A stretch of DNA of 64,000 nt. It comes from Burkholderiaceae bacterium. GTDB taxonomy: Bacteria; Pseudomonadota; Gammaproteobacteria; Burkholderiales; Burkholderiaceae_C. Below the pieces are notes generated by a model. That model saw only the letters and a list, made by a program, of their open reading frames with translations, was not told where the DNA came from and did not search any database. The stretch is taken from the NCBI GenBank assembly GCA_031253795.1, contig JAIRVR010000055.1, forward strand, positions 1-64,000, in the 5' to 3' direction. Positions 54,758-64,000 of this stretch are shown piece after piece (the stretch's first letter is position 1; every line of letters begins with the position of its first letter). Position numbers and translations under genes: made by a program.

Positions 54758-57700
54758 CTAGCGGCGGCGGCCGGCGCGATCGCCCAGCAACAGGGCGGTC
54801 AGCCCCATCAGGGCCGCCAGCAGCAGCAGGGCAGCCTGCGACAGCGTGGGGACGCTGGCGATGTCGTCCGGCCCCGGCTTGACCGGCGTGGTCGAAGTGC
54901 CCTTGTCGTTGTCGGGGTTGCCGTCACCGGGTACCGAGACCGTGGCCTGGTTGACCAGGGGGCGGGCTCCCTTGTAGGGCTTGGCCAGGCGGGTCTGCAG
55001 CGTGAAGACGGCCGACGCACCCTTGTCCAGCGGTGCGACGCTGCAGGTCACGGTGCGGCTGGCGCTGTCATGGCTGCAGCCTGCCGATGCCGAGACGAAC
55101 TCCAGCCCTGCCGGCAGCACGTCGGTCACCGTGGCACCCGCTGGCGAGCGGGCATCGCGGCCATAGTTGGTCACGGTCAGCGTATAGGCCACGTCATCGC
55201 CCGCTTCCAGCGGTCCGGCCGGACCCTGCTTGACCAGGCCCAGGTCCACGGCATTGCCCTGGCGGCTGGTGGAGGTTCGGTCGCTGGTGGAGTTGTTGAC
55301 GATCACGTCGGCACCGCTGCTCAGCCACTCGGTTTCCAGCGGCTTGACCGTGGCCCGGTGGTAGATGGTGCCGCCCGAGGACTTGTCGGGCAGGGACTGG
55401 GCACGCATCTTGAAGCGGATGGTCAGGCTCTCGCCGGGCGCCAGGACGGGGATGGTGCACGCCAGGGGGCCGCTGGTCGCATTCAGCGCGGGCTGGGTGC
55501 CGCACCAGGCGGTCGAGGCGCCGGCCACGCCGGCCAGGGCCAGGCCGTCCTGGTAGCTGAAGGTGGCAGAGGACCCCGCTGCCGGGAACTCGTCGGTCAC
55601 CACCACCTGGGTGGCGTACGAGGGGCCGGAATTGGTCACCGTGATGGTGTATTCCGTGTCCTCGCCCAGCACCAGGCCGTCGGCCGTGTGGCGCATGCTG
55701 ATGTTCACGTCGAGTTCGGCGCGCTTGAGCCGGGCCTGGGCCTCGGCCTGGTTGTTGGCCTTGGTCAGTTCCTCGGTCGTGGTGTCCACGGCCACCGTGT
55801 TGGTGATTTCCGTGTCGGCCGGCAGGTCGCCGAGCGAGCGCATCTTGTAGCTCACCGTGTACTGGGCACCCGCGGTCAGCGGGTTGGCCCAGGCACATTC
55901 CAGCGTGCCGCCGCGCAGGCCGTCGGTGGCCGCCGGCGTGCAGCTGCCCCCGCCAGAGACGGTGGGCGTGCCGATGAAGACGGCCTGGGCCGGCAGCAGG
56001 TCCCTGAGCGTCACCTGGGCCGCCGACGAGGGGCCGTAGTTGGGAACGGTGACCGTGTAGGTCAGCGGTTCGCCCGCGGCCGCCACCTTGGGCGAGACCT
56101 GCTTTTGCGCGGCGATGTCCACGATGGCCTGGACGTTGATGTCGGCGCGCGAGGAGTCGTTGCCGGGATCGGCATCGTGGATGTCGCTGGACTGGGCCCT
56201 GGCCGTGTTGGCGTAGGCGCCGCCCGTGGCATGCACGGGACGGATCTTGACCTCGATCACCACCTCAGCGCCCGCTGCCATGCTGCTGATGCTGCAGCTC
56301 AGGGTGCGTGAGCTGCTGTTGACACCGCCGGAGGGCGTGCCGCAACTGGCGTTGTCGCCCGAGACGATGCGGCTGGACACGAAGCCGCCGCCCGGATAGC
56401 GGTAGGGCACGGGGTTGCCGGCCTCGTCCACGGGGTTGCCGCCCAGCATGCGCACGCCATCGGTCTGCTTGACCAGGGAGGTCAGCTCGTCGGTCACGTT
56501 CACATTGCTCACGGCCACGCTGGCGGAGTGGTTGGTCACGCGCAGCAGATAGGTCACCTCCTCGCCGCTCTTGATGGCGGCCGGAGGCACGGGATCGACC
56601 ACGGACTTGACGATGCCCACGTCCACCGCGTCGGCCGACACCGTGACATTGGCCGAGCCGGTGACCGAGGCGTTGTCGCGGCCGTCCACGCCCGCGCTGG
56701 CCTGGTTGACGAACACCAGGTGGCCCGAGGCCAGGGCCACCTTGGCGCGCACCCGGACCTGACGGCTGTCGCCCACGGCCAGGCCGGCCACGGATTCGCA
56801 GGCGCTGGCCGCGCAGCTCCATTCACCGGCGCCCATGCCCGTGCCGCTCATGCCGACAAGGGTCATGCGCGGGTCGGCCGGGTTGTCGCTGACCGTGATG
56901 CGCTGGCCCGGCAGCACGGGCATGGGGCCGTTGTTCCTGACCGTGATGGTGTACTCGAACTCCTGGCCGGCCAGCACCGGCCGGCTGGGCCCGCTCTTGC
57001 TCAGGCTCAGGCGCGATTCATTGCTGAAATCCACGGCCACGCTGTCCGTGTTGTTGCCCTGGTTGGGCTCGTTGAGCTCGGGCGGCAGGGCAATCACACC
57101 CTGGTTGACCAGGGGACTGCCCGGTGTTCCGCCAGCGGGCACCGTGGCCTTGAAGCGAATGGGCTGCATGGCGGCGTAGCTGGCCACGGGGTACTCGCCC
57201 GCGTGGGTGCAGGTGATGGTGCCCGCGGCCACACCGCAGTTCCACGGCGCGACCGAACCATCGAAGCCGTCGAACTGCAGGCCGGCCGGCAACTGGTCGG
57301 TGATGACCAGGTCGCGCGGCACGATGGCGCCGCCCTCGCGGCGGGGCTGCAGCGTATAGGTGACCTGGGTGGGCTCCAGGGCATCGATCAGGGTGGGCGA
57401 CACCTGCTTGCGCAGGGATACGTCGACGAAGTCGCTGCCGCTGGAGACCACGGCCGCGCTGTCCGTGTTGTTGCCGGTCTGGCCGTCAGGCATGTCCGTG
57501 GTCGCGTCCTTGTAGCCCTTGACGCTGGCGGCCCCGGAGATGGTGCCGCTCATGTTGGCGATGGCCGGCACGCTGATGGTCGGCAGCACGGCGCCCGGTG
57601 CCACGGGGCCGGGGTAGGAGCAGGCCAGCTCGGCGCCCATCAGCGGATAGCCCGAAGCCGGCGTGCAGGTCCAGCCGCTGCCCGAAGGCCGGGCCATGAC

Positions 57701-58411
57701 CACGGCACCATTGGGCACGGGAAAGCGCACCTGGGCGCGGCCACCCGCGGGAATGCCCGAAGGGCCCTGGTTGGCGACGTCGATGGTGTACTGGAAGGCA
57801 CCGCCGTTGGCCACGCTGGCGGGGGCCGACAGGGCTATCGCCAGGTCGGCCGCCTCGGTGGTCGTGAAATTGCGCTCCAGCAGGCTGTTGTTCTGGTCCT
57901 GGTCATAGTCCGGCGCGGCCATGGTCGCGCTGGCCACGGCACGCCAGTTCGTGCCCACCGTGGGCAGGATGACGTGGAAGGCCACGGACTTGAAGCCATC
58001 GGCCGGCGCCAGCGAGCCGATCTGGCAGCTCAGCGTCTGGTTGGCGGCCGTCAGCACCGTGCCTGCCGGCGGCGCATTGCAGACGATGGCCGATGGACTG
58101 CCGTCATAGGACTGGAAGATGGCGCCCGCGGGCAGCAGCTCGGTCAGGGTCACGCCCTGGGCATCGGGTCCGATGTTGTTGTGCCGGACCTTGGCCACGT
58201 AGGTGAAGTTGCCGCCGGCCGGACCGGCCGATGCGTCCACGCCCGCGTACAGGCCGTCGTGGTTCACCAGAATGTCGGTGTCGGCCGGCGCCGCGAAGGC
58301 CGTGCCGGCCGCCAGCAGTCCGCCGGCCACCAGCCAGCGCAGTGGCCGCGAGGCCGGTGTATCGGGTTTCGGCCGCGCGCAGGCCGGCCCCCTCATCAAG
58401 ATGAAAGCCAT
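54758..58411 (-). CDS. Large DUF11-repeat surface protein with exosortase sorting signal
   Basis: A 1217-residue exported protein. A signal peptide ends near LLAAGTAFA. The body is about eight DUF11-type immunoglobulin-like repeats, each with a strand such as YTVTVPNYGPSSAAQVTLRDLLPA and a later cysteine-bounded loop (GGSC, LECAW). The C-terminus has the tripartite sorting signal: VPTLSQAALLLL, a hydrophobic helix and the basic end DRAGRRR. The usual tryptophan-glycine of the IPTLxxWG motif is replaced. It should be processed by the exosortase encoded next to it. The ATG at 58411 follows an AGAGG site. Confidence 0.88.
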   Translation of the reverse strand: MAFILMRGPACARPKPDTPASRPLRWLVAGGLLAAGTAFAAPADTDILVNHDGLYAGVDASAGPAGGNFTYVAKVRHNNIGPDAQGVTLTELLPAGAIFQSYDGSPSAIVCNAPPAGTVLTAANQTLSCQIGSLAPADGFKSVAFHVILPTVGTNWRAVASATMAAPDYDQDQNNSLLERNFTTTEAADLAIALSAPASVANGGAFQYTIDVANQGPSGIPAGGRAQVRFPVPNGAVVMARPSGSGWTCTPASGYPLMGAELACSYPGPVAPGAVLPTISVPAIANMSGTISGAASVKGYKDATTDMPDGQTGNNTDSAAVVSSGSDFVDVSLRKQVSPTLIDALEPTQVTYTLQPRREGGAIVPRDLVITDQLPAGLQFDGFDGSVAPWNCGVAAGTITCTHAGEYPVASYAAMQPIRFKATVPAGGTPGSPLVNQGVIALPPELNEPNQGNNTDSVAVDFSNESRLSLSKSGPSRPVLAGQEFEYTITVRNNGPMPVLPGQRITVSDNPADPRMTLVGMSGTGMGAGEWSCAASACESVAGLAVGDSRQVRVRAKVALASGHLVFVNQASAGVDGRDNASVTGSANVTVSADAVDVGIVKSVVDPVPPAAIKSGEEVTYLLRVTNHSASVAVSNVNVTDELTSLVKQTDGVRMLGGNPVDEAGNPVPYRYPGGGFVSSRIVSGDNASCGTPSGGVNSSSRTLSCSISSMAAGAEVVIEVKIRPVHATGGAYANTARAQSSDIHDADPGNDSSRADINVQAIVDIAAQKQVSPKVAAAGEPLTYTVTVPNYGPSSAAQVTLRDLLPAQAVFIGTPTVSGGGSCTPAATDGLRGGTLECAWANPLTAGAQYTVSYKMRSLGDLPADTEITNTVAVDTTTEELTKANNQAEAQARLKRAELDVNISMRHTADGLVLGEDTEYTITVTNSGPSYATQVVVTDEFPAAGSSATFSYQDGLALAGVAGASTAWCGTQPALNATSGPLACTIPVLAPGESLTIRFKMRAQSLPDKSSGGTIYHRATVKPLETEWLSSGADVIVNNSTSDRTSTSRQGNAVDLGLVKQGPAGPLEAGDDVAYTLTVTNYGRDARSPAGATVTDVLPAGLEFVSASAGCSHDSASRTVTCSVAPLDKGASAVFTLQTRLAKPYKGARPLVNQATVSVPGDGNPDNDKGTSTTPVKPGPDDIASVPTLSQAALLLLAALMGLTALLLGDRAGRRR

Positions 58412-58676
58412 GGATACCTCTCTTTTTGCTTCTACGAGCGGGCTCCGCGGGGCCGCCGGCAAGCGCCGGCCCCGCGGGCACTAGGGCTTCGCACCTGCTG
58501 GCTTTCCGCGAAAGTCCGGCGGTCCGAATGCACCAAGAGAGGGCATGATGGTTATATATAGCTAAAAGTAAATATGTTTAAGAAAATTTAACAATAGTGA
58601 GTATTTGAGAGCACTCCCTCCGCGCCCAGCAAGGCCTGCAGGCAGATTCACTTTTTTCACGGTTGGGAGCGGACGC
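58412..58676. other. AT-rich upstream region of the exosortase H locus
   Basis: No gene was found here. The segment 58550-58600 is strikingly AT-rich for this genome (TATATATAGC, AAAATTTAACAA) and must hold the promoter of the leftward surface-protein gene. A TATATA -10-like element lies at about 58553-58558, but no convincing -35 could be paired with it. Confidence 0.5.
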
Positions 58677-58709
58677 AAAAAAGCCGGTGGCAGCGGGCTG
58701 GCACCGGCT
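58677..58709 (-). terminator. Rho-independent terminator of htpG
   Basis: AGCCGGTG and CACCGGCT form an eight-base-pair stem with a longer loop, followed on the complement strand by six U. It begins 33 bases past the htpG stop. Confidence 0.82.
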
Positions 58710-58742
58710 CGGGATCGGGGCGGCACCAGGCCGCCACCGGGT

Positions 58743-60689
58743 TCAGGCCAACAGGGCGTTGACGCGCTTGACGTAGGCGGCCGGGTCTTCGGGCATGCCG
58801 CCCTCGGCCAGCACGGCCTGGTCGAACAGGATGTTGGCCAGGTCATGGAAGTGCACCGAGCCTTCGAGCTTCTTGACCAGCGGGTGCTCGGGATTGACTT
58901 CCAGCACGGGCTTGGATTCGGGCGCCTGCTGGCCAGCCTGGCGCAGCATGCGCGCGAGCTGCAGGCTCATGCCACCGTCCTGGACCACCAGGCAGGCGGG
59001 CGAATCCACCAGGCGCATGGTCACACGCACGTCCTCGGCCTTGTCCTTGAGGGCTTCCTTGAGCTGGGCCAGCAGGGGCTTGAAGGCTTCGGCCGCCTGC
59101 TCGGCGGCCTTTTTCTCCTCCTCGTCCTGCAGCTTGCCCAGGTCCACGGCGCCCTTGGCCACGGACTGCAGCGGTGTGCCGTCGAACTCGGTGAGGTAGC
59201 CCAGCGCCCATTCATCGACGCGGTCGGCCATCAGCAGCACCTCGATGCCCTTCTTGCGGAAGACTTCGAGCTGGGGGCTGTTCCTGGCTGCGGCCAGGGT
59301 GTCGGCCGTGATGTAGTAGATGGTGTCCTGGCCTTCCTTCATGCGGGCCTTGTAGTCGGCCAGCGAGACCGTGGCCTCGTCGCTGCGGGTGGAGGCAAAG
59401 CGCAGCAGCTTGGCAATGCGCTCCTTGTTGGCGAAGTCCTCGCCCAGGCCTTCCTTGAGCACGGCGCCGAACTCGGCATAGAACTGGCTGTACTTGCCCT
59501 CCTTGGCCTTGTCCTCTTCGCTGACCACGTCGGTCACGCCATCGGCGTCGGCACCGGCCTCGTGGCGGTCATGCTTGGCCAGGTCTTCCAGCATGGACAG
59601 CACGCGCTTGGTCGAGCCATCGCGGATCAGGCGCACATCGCGGCTTTCCTGCAGCAGTTCGCGGCTGACGTTCAGCGGCAGGTCGGCCGAGTCGATCACG
59701 CCCTTGACGAAGCGCAGGTAGCCGGGCATCAGCGCCTCGGCGTCGTCCATGATGAAGACGCGCTTGACGTAGAGCTTGACGCCGGCCTTCTTGTCGCGGT
59801 TGTAGAGATCGAAGGGGGCCTTGCCAGGGATGTACAGCAGCTGGGTGTATTCGGTGTTTCCCTCGACGCGGTTGTGGCTCCAGGTCAGCGGGTTCTCGAA
59901 ATCATGGCTGATGGCCTTGTAGAAGTCCTGGTACTGCTCGGCCGTGATGTCCTTCTTGGGCCGGGTCCACAGGGCGCTGGCCTTGTTGATGGTTTCCCAC
60001 TCGCCGGTCTTGACCATCTCGCCGGGCTGGTCGTTCTCGCCATCCTTCCACTCTTCCTTTTCCATGAGGATGGGCAGGCTGATGTGGTCCGAGTACTTGC
60101 CGATGACCTGCTTGAGTTTCCAGCCGTTGAGGAACTCCTCGGCCTCGGGGCGCAGGTGCAGGGTGATGCGGGTGCCGCGCTGGGCCAGGTCGATCTGCTC
60201 GACCTCGAATTCGCCCGTGCCGCCGCTGGTCCAGCGCACGCCTTCGGAGGCCGGCAGGCCTGCGCGGCGCGACTCCACGGTGATCTTGTCGGCGACGATG
60301 TAGCCCGAGTAAAAGCCCACGCCGAACTGGCCGATCAGCTGGGAGTCGGACTTCTGGTCGCCCGACAGCTTTTCCATGAAGGCCTTGGTGCCGCTCTTGG
60401 CGATGGTGCCCAGGTTGTCGATCGCTTCCTGCTCGCTCATGCCGATGCCGGTGTCGGCAATGGTCAGCGTCTTGGCGGCCGCGTCGAAGGACACGCGCAC
60501 TTCCAGATGGGGCTGGTCCTCATAGAGGGCTGCGTTGTTCAGCGCCTCGAAGCGCAGTTTGTCGCAGGCGTCCGATGCGTTGGACACCAGCTCGCGCAGG
60601 AAGATCTCGGGGTTGGAATACAGCGAATGCGTGACCAGGTGCAGCAGCTGTGCGACTTCGGCCTGGAAGGAATGGGTTTGCTTGCTCAT
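58743..60689 (-). CDS. htpG: Molecular chaperone HtpG (Hsp90)
   Basis: A 648-residue Hsp90 homologue. The N-terminal ATPase domain has [48 protein letters not shown] and [17 protein letters not shown]. The middle domain has the catalytic-loop arginine region [17 protein letters not shown]. Length is normal. Isolated terminator and a possible RpoH promoter indicate a single heat-shock transcription unit. Confidence 0.98.
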   Translation of the reverse strand: MSKQTHSFQAEVAQLLHLVTHSLYSNPEIFLRELVSNASDACDKLRFEALNNAALYEDQPHLEVRVSFDAAAKTLTIADTGIGMSEQEAIDNLGTIAKSGTKAFMEKLSGDQKSDSQLIGQFGVGFYSGYIVADKITVESRRAGLPASEGVRWTSGGTGEFEVEQIDLAQRGTRITLHLRPEAEEFLNGWKLKQVIGKYSDHISLPILMEKEEWKDGENDQPGEMVKTGEWETINKASALWTRPKKDITAEQYQDFYKAISHDFENPLTWSHNRVEGNTEYTQLLYIPGKAPFDLYNRDKKAGVKLYVKRVFIMDDAEALMPGYLRFVKGVIDSADLPLNVSRELLQESRDVRLIRDGSTKRVLSMLEDLAKHDRHEAGADADGVTDVVSEEDKAKEGKYSQFYAEFGAVLKEGLGEDFANKERIAKLLRFASTRSDEATVSLADYKARMKEGQDTIYYITADTLAAARNSPQLEVFRKKGIEVLLMADRVDEWALGYLTEFDGTPLQSVAKGAVDLGKLQDEEEKKAAEQAAEAFKPLLAQLKEALKDKAEDVRVTMRLVDSPACLVVQDGGMSLQLARMLRQAGQQAPESKPVLEVNPEHPLVKKLEGSVHFHDLANILFDQAVLAEGGMPEDPAAYVKRVNALLA

Positions 60690-60732
60690 GCAGACGGTGT
60701 CCTATGGGTTCACAACAAAAAAATCAGCCCTT

Positions 60733-60760
60733 ATCTCGGGCCGGCGTGTGCATTATCAAG
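60733..60760 (-). promoter_or_regulatory. Possible RpoH (sigma-32) promoter of htpG
   Basis: On the complement strand CTTGAT (60760-60755) is followed after 14 bases by CCCGAGAT (60740-60733). This agrees with the sigma-32 pattern CTTGAA-N13-15-CCCCATNT except for one base in the first box and two in the second. It lies about 45 bases upstream of the htpG start, as expected for a heat-shock gene. Confidence 0.55.
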
Positions 60761-60921
60761 ATCCCGCCGCCCCCTGGGCCACGGATACCTGGACGATTGT
60801 TCACTTTTGCGCCCTCACGGCGACACCTGCGCAGGGCTATAACAACGCCACTTTCCGCCGCACGGCGGACGGTGCGCGCAGGGCCCGGGCGCAGCGGCGG
60901 GCCTGCTTCAGGAGATTTTCC

Positions 60922-61626
60922 ATGCACAGCTCTGTTCAAAAATGGTCGGCCGAATTCCTCGGCACCCTGTGGCTCACGCTGGGCGGCTGCGGCGCGGCCG
61001 TGCTGGCGGCGGCCTTTCCCCAGGTCGGCATCGGCCTGGTGGGCGTGTCCCTGGCCTTCGGCCTGACCGTGGTCACGGGCGCCTACGCCCTGGGCCCCAT
61101 TTCGGGCGGCCATTTCAATCCCGCCGTCTCGGTGGGCCTGGCCATGGGCGGGCGCTTTGCCTGGAGCGAACTGCCCGGCTACATCGTGGCCCAGGTGCTG
61201 GGCGCCATCGTCGGTGCCGGCATCCTGTATGTCATCGCCACGGGCAAGGCCGGCGCCGACATCGGCGGCTTCGCCACCAACGGCTACGGCACGCATTCGC
61301 CGGGCGGCTACGGCCTGACGGCGGCCCTGGTCAGCGAGGTGGTGATGACGGCCGTCTTCATCATCGTCATCCTGGGCGCCACGGCCAGGCGTGCCGCGCC
61401 CGGCTTTGCAGGCCTTGCCATCGGCCTGTGCCTGACCCTGATCCACCTGATCTCCATTCCCGTGACCAATACCTCGGTCAACCCCGCACGCAGCACGGGC
61501 CCGGCCCTGTTCGGCCCCGAGATCGCCATTTCCCAGCTGTGGCTGTTCTGGGTGGCGCCCATCGCGGGTGCGCTGATCGGTGCCGTGGTCTACAAGGCCC
61601 TGCTGGCCGGCCCGGCCGAGGAGTGA
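60922..61626 (+). CDS. aqpZ: Aquaporin Z
   Basis: A 234-residue water channel with six helices and two half-helices carrying the NPA motifs: HFNPAVSVG and SVNPARSTG. The arginine after the second NPA (NPARS) and the phenylalanine in [10 protein letters not shown] fit the narrow water-selective filter of AqpZ. AGGAG lies eight bases before the ATG. It is monocistronic with a strong terminator. Confidence 0.96.
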   Translation: MHSSVQKWSAEFLGTLWLTLGGCGAAVLAAAFPQVGIGLVGVSLAFGLTVVTGAYALGPISGGHFNPAVSVGLAMGGRFAWSELPGYIVAQVLGAIVGAGILYVIATGKAGADIGGFATNGYGTHSPGGYGLTAALVSEVVMTAVFIIVILGATARRAAPGFAGLAIGLCLTLIHLISIPVTNTSVNPARSTGPALFGPEIAISQLWLFWVAPIAGALIGAVVYKALLAGPAEE

Positions 61627-61665
61627 TCTGCGGGACTGCCGCGCAAAGGCCCGGCCCGATGCAAC

Positions 61666-61696
61666 GGCCCGTCCCTGGAGGACGGGCCTTTTTTTT
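61666..61696 (+). terminator. Rho-independent terminator after aqpZ
   Basis: GGCCCGTCC and GGACGGGCC form a nine-base-pair stem with a five-base loop, followed by eight T. Confidence 0.95.
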
Positions 61697-61846
61697 GGGC
61701 GCTCCAGGCATGAAACAGGGTTTTGTATGTTGCGTTACGGCAACGAGAAACAGCTTCACCCGTCCGTAAACGGACTACTTTACGAAGCAGAAACCAAACG
61801 CTACTGATTCGCAACAACAATTCGCTCGCTTTCCATCGGAGTGAAA

Positions 61847-64000
61847 ATGAGCAAATTCCAACAAATCCTCCCGCCCGCGAACCTGACCCAACTGGCCCTG
61901 GCGGCCGGTCTGTGCCTGGCTGGCGGCGCGGCTTTCGCGCAGACGGCCCCGACCGCCACCCTGGGCACGGTGACCGTGACCTCGACGACCGACGCACCGG
62001 TCAAGACGGACAACGCCTCCTCGGCCAAGTTCACAGCCCCCCTGGTGGACACGCCCAAGACGGTGCAGGTCATCAACGAGGAAATCCTCAAGCAGACCGG
62101 CGCCACCAGCCTGCAGGATGCGCTGCGCTCCACCCCCGGTATCACCTTCGGCAACGGCGAAGGCGGCAACCCCTCGGGCGACCAGCCCTTCATCCGCGGC
62201 ATGGACGCCCAGGCCAGCACCTTCGTGGACGGCATGCGCGACATTGCCGCCGGCACGCGCGAGGTCTTCAATCTGGAAGCCGTGGAAGTCATCAAGGGCG
62301 CCGACTCGGCCTATGCCGGCCGTGGCGGCGCGGGCGGCTCCATCAATCTGGTGACCAAGAAGGCCAAGAACGAGAACTTCATTTCGGGCGACGTGGGCCT
62401 GGGCACGGACAGCTACAAGCGCGCCACCATCGACGCCAACCGCGTGCTGGGCGAAGGCGTGGGCCTGCGCCTGAATGCCATGGTGCATGACGCCGACGTG
62501 CCGGGCCGCAGCGGCCCCGAGAACAAGCGCTGGGGCATCGCCCCCACCGTGACCTTCGGCATGGGCACACCCACCGAGGTTTCGCTGTCCTGGCAGCATC
62601 TGCAGACCGACAACATCCCCGACGGCGGCGTGCCCTACCTGTACAGCAGCACGGCCGCCGCAGGCCTGCGCGGCGGCAGCGTGGTGCGCCCCACCTACGG
62701 CAACAACCGCGACAACTGGTACGGCCTGACCAGCCGCGACTACGAAAAGGAAAAGAGCGACCTTTTCACGGCCACGGTGGAGCACAAGTTCACCGATACC
62801 AACAAGTTCCGCAACAGCCTGCGCTACAGCAAGTCCGAGCAGGACTACCTGTGGACCCAGCCCGACGACAGCAAGGGCAACGTGGTCAACGGCTACGTGT
62901 TCCGCCGCGGCAATGCCCGCGTGGCCGACATCAAGACGCTGCAGAACCTGTCCGAGTTCACGGGCAAGGCCCAGACCGGCAGCGTGGGCCACAGCTATGC
63001 CTTCGGCCTGGAACTGTCCAAGGAAAAGGCCGAGTCGCGCACCGCCGCCCTGCAGGCCACCAACACCACCTGCACGGCCGCCAGCCTGTGGTGCGCCTCG
63101 CTCAACAACCCGGACAGCAGCCCGCTGTGGAACCTGCCCGTGACGCTGGGCGACCCCAGCCACAACCAGATCGACACTGTCGCCCTGTACGGCTTCGACA
63201 CGCTCAAGCTCAACGAGCAGTGGCTGGTCAATGCCGGCCTGCGCATGGACCATTACAAGGTCAGCTCCTCCGGCCCCGCCGCGCGCACCACGCCAGCCTA
63301 TGACGTCAGCCGCTCGGACACGCTGTTCAACTACCAGCTGGGCCTGGTCTACAAGCCGGCCAGCAACGGCAGCATCTACACCAGCATCGGCACGTCCTCG
63401 CGTCCCGGCGGCTCCATGCTGGGCAACGGCAACGAAGACCTGGGCATCACCACGGACCAGCTGGCCAATCTGGCCCCCGAAAAAACCCGTTCGCTGGAAC
63501 TGGGCACCAAGTGGGACCTGATGCAAAAGCGCCTGGCGCTGACGGCCGCCCTGTTCCGCAACGAGGTGACCAATGCCCGCATCACGGACAACGGCGTCAC
63601 CTACATGGCCGGCAACAAGGTGGTCAACGGCGTGGAGCTGGGCTTTTCGGGCAGCGTGCTGCCGGGCCTGAGCGTCTTCGGCGGCTACACCTACATGGAC
63701 AGCGAGCAAAAGAACATGGGCACGGGCAACATCGCCAACGGCCAGCCGTTCCCGAACACGCCCAAGCACAGCTTCAGCCTGTGGACCAGCTACAAGCCCA
63801 TGGCCAAGCTGACCGTCGGCCTGGGCATCTACGCCCAGAGCAGCGTCAACCAGAGCTACATCCGCTCCACCGTGGACGGCGGCATCGTCACCAAGGGCGC
63901 CAGCGGCTATGCCCGCTACGATGCCATGGTGGCCTACCAGATCGACCGCAACCTGACCGTGCAGCTGAATCTGTACAACCTGGGCGACAAGGTCTACTAC
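61847..64000 (+). CDS. TonB-dependent siderophore receptor (3' end outside window)
   Basis: The frame is open for 718 codons to the right edge with no stop. A signal peptide (LALAAGLCLAGGAAFAQ) precedes a plug domain with VDTPKTVQVINEEILKQ, LRSTPGITFGNGEGGNP, FIRGMDAQASTFVDGMRD and VEVIKGADSAYAGRGGAGG. The barrel shows QLGLVYKP and NEVTNARITD strands. The order of motifs is that of catecholate siderophore receptors such as Fiu. No canonical Fur box was found in the 150 bases upstream; instead there is a perfect palindrome GTCCGT-AA-ACGGAC at 61762-61775. The TonB box is near ATLGTVTVTS. Confidence 0.92.
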   Translation, partial: MSKFQQILPPANLTQLALAAGLCLAGGAAFAQTAPTATLGTVTVTSTTDAPVKTDNASSAKFTAPLVDTPKTVQVINEEILKQTGATSLQDALRSTPGITFGNGEGGNPSGDQPFIRGMDAQASTFVDGMRDIAAGTREVFNLEAVEVIKGADSAYAGRGGAGGSINLVTKKAKNENFISGDVGLGTDSYKRATIDANRVLGEGVGLRLNAMVHDADVPGRSGPENKRWGIAPTVTFGMGTPTEVSLSWQHLQTDNIPDGGVPYLYSSTAAAGLRGGSVVRPTYGNNRDNWYGLTSRDYEKEKSDLFTATVEHKFTDTNKFRNSLRYSKSEQDYLWTQPDDSKGNVVNGYVFRRGNARVADIKTLQNLSEFTGKAQTGSVGHSYAFGLELSKEKAESRTAALQATNTTCTAASLWCASLNNPDSSPLWNLPVTLGDPSHNQIDTVALYGFDTLKLNEQWLVNAGLRMDHYKVSSSGPAARTTPAYDVSRSDTLFNYQLGLVYKPASNGSIYTSIGTSSRPGGSMLGNGNEDLGITTDQLANLAPEKTRSLELGTKWDLMQKRLALTAALFRNEVTNARITDNGVTYMAGNKVVNGVELGFSGSVLPGLSVFGGYTYMDSEQKNMGTGNIANGQPFPNTPKHSFSLWTSYKPMAKLTVGLGIYAQSSVNQSYIRSTVDGGIVTKGASGYARYDAMVAYQIDRNLTVQLNLYNLGDKVYY

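Noticed and set aside
51961-54882. A 973-codon rightward frame across ureF-ureG and the exosortase genes
   Set aside because: It is an out-of-frame shadow of ureF, ureG and the leftward exosortase genes, with no domain.
56528-58561. A 677-codon rightward frame inside the DUF11 gene
   Set aside because: It is antisense to clear DUF11 repeats with a signal peptide and sorting tail. The same applies to the long frames opposite htpG (58605-60842) and the siderophore receptor (61775-63769).

Overview
The window is GC-rich, densely packed chromosomal DNA from a betaproteobacterium of the family Comamonadaceae. Delftia is my best guess, with Comamonas or Acidovorax as alternatives. The guess rests on the gene set and layout (phoH-ybeY, a urease operon carrying hupE, an exosortase H locus, ohrR-ohr, an IclR-linked branched-chain amino acid type transporter). 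No rRNA or tRNA gene was seen, so the genus is inference.

Layout. 1-2738: the start of ruvA, phoH-ybeY and a TauE/SafE permease. 2754-16254: an accessory defence island. It holds an Arc-type repressor facing an unknown gene across a compact operator/promoter, a 54-repeat type I-F CRISPR array, its leader, and a complete I-F cas set (cas1, cas2-3, cas8f, cas5f, cas7f, cas6f) reading leftward into the array. A HigA-like antitoxin gene without a recognisable toxin sits on the opposite strand between cas2-3 and cas8f. 16254-27580: M20 dipeptidase, dtd, a CDF metal exporter, a two-component system, a DUF336 protein, and two cyclic-di-GMP proteins flanking AMP nucleosidase. 27589-36995: a long leftward cluster with a VOC protein, LivH/M/K/G/F, a lone betaine-type binding protein, a Rid protein and a GMC oxidoreductase. 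An IclR regulator sits beside it, and near-identical palindromes lie on both sides of the regulator gene. 37147-44214: two acyl-CoA enzymes, the ohrR-ohr peroxide module, an SrkA-like kinase, a PleD-like diguanylate cyclase, a Val/Gly-rich lipoprotein and an MFS carrier. 44282-46667: soxR facing a Rid protein and an MFS exporter across a soxS-like promoter. 46870-53272: ureD-ureA-hupE-ureB-ureC-ureE-ureF-ureG. 53275-58411: an exosortase H locus (substrate, sortase, partner). 58677-64000: htpG with a possible heat-shock promoter, aqpZ, and a TonB-dependent siderophore receptor that runs off the edge.

How the parts work together. The Cas proteins form one adaptation and interference system with the array. 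The leader has two perfect IHF consensus sites and a boxA-like element, both of which fit current understanding of I-F adaptation and of long-array transcription. The most notable points are the antitoxin gene splitting the cas operon, the newest spacer being a copy of the seventh spacer, the self-contained exosortase H locus with an atypical sorting signal, and several operator/regulator pairs that can be read directly from the DNA (Arc, IclR, OhrR, SoxR).
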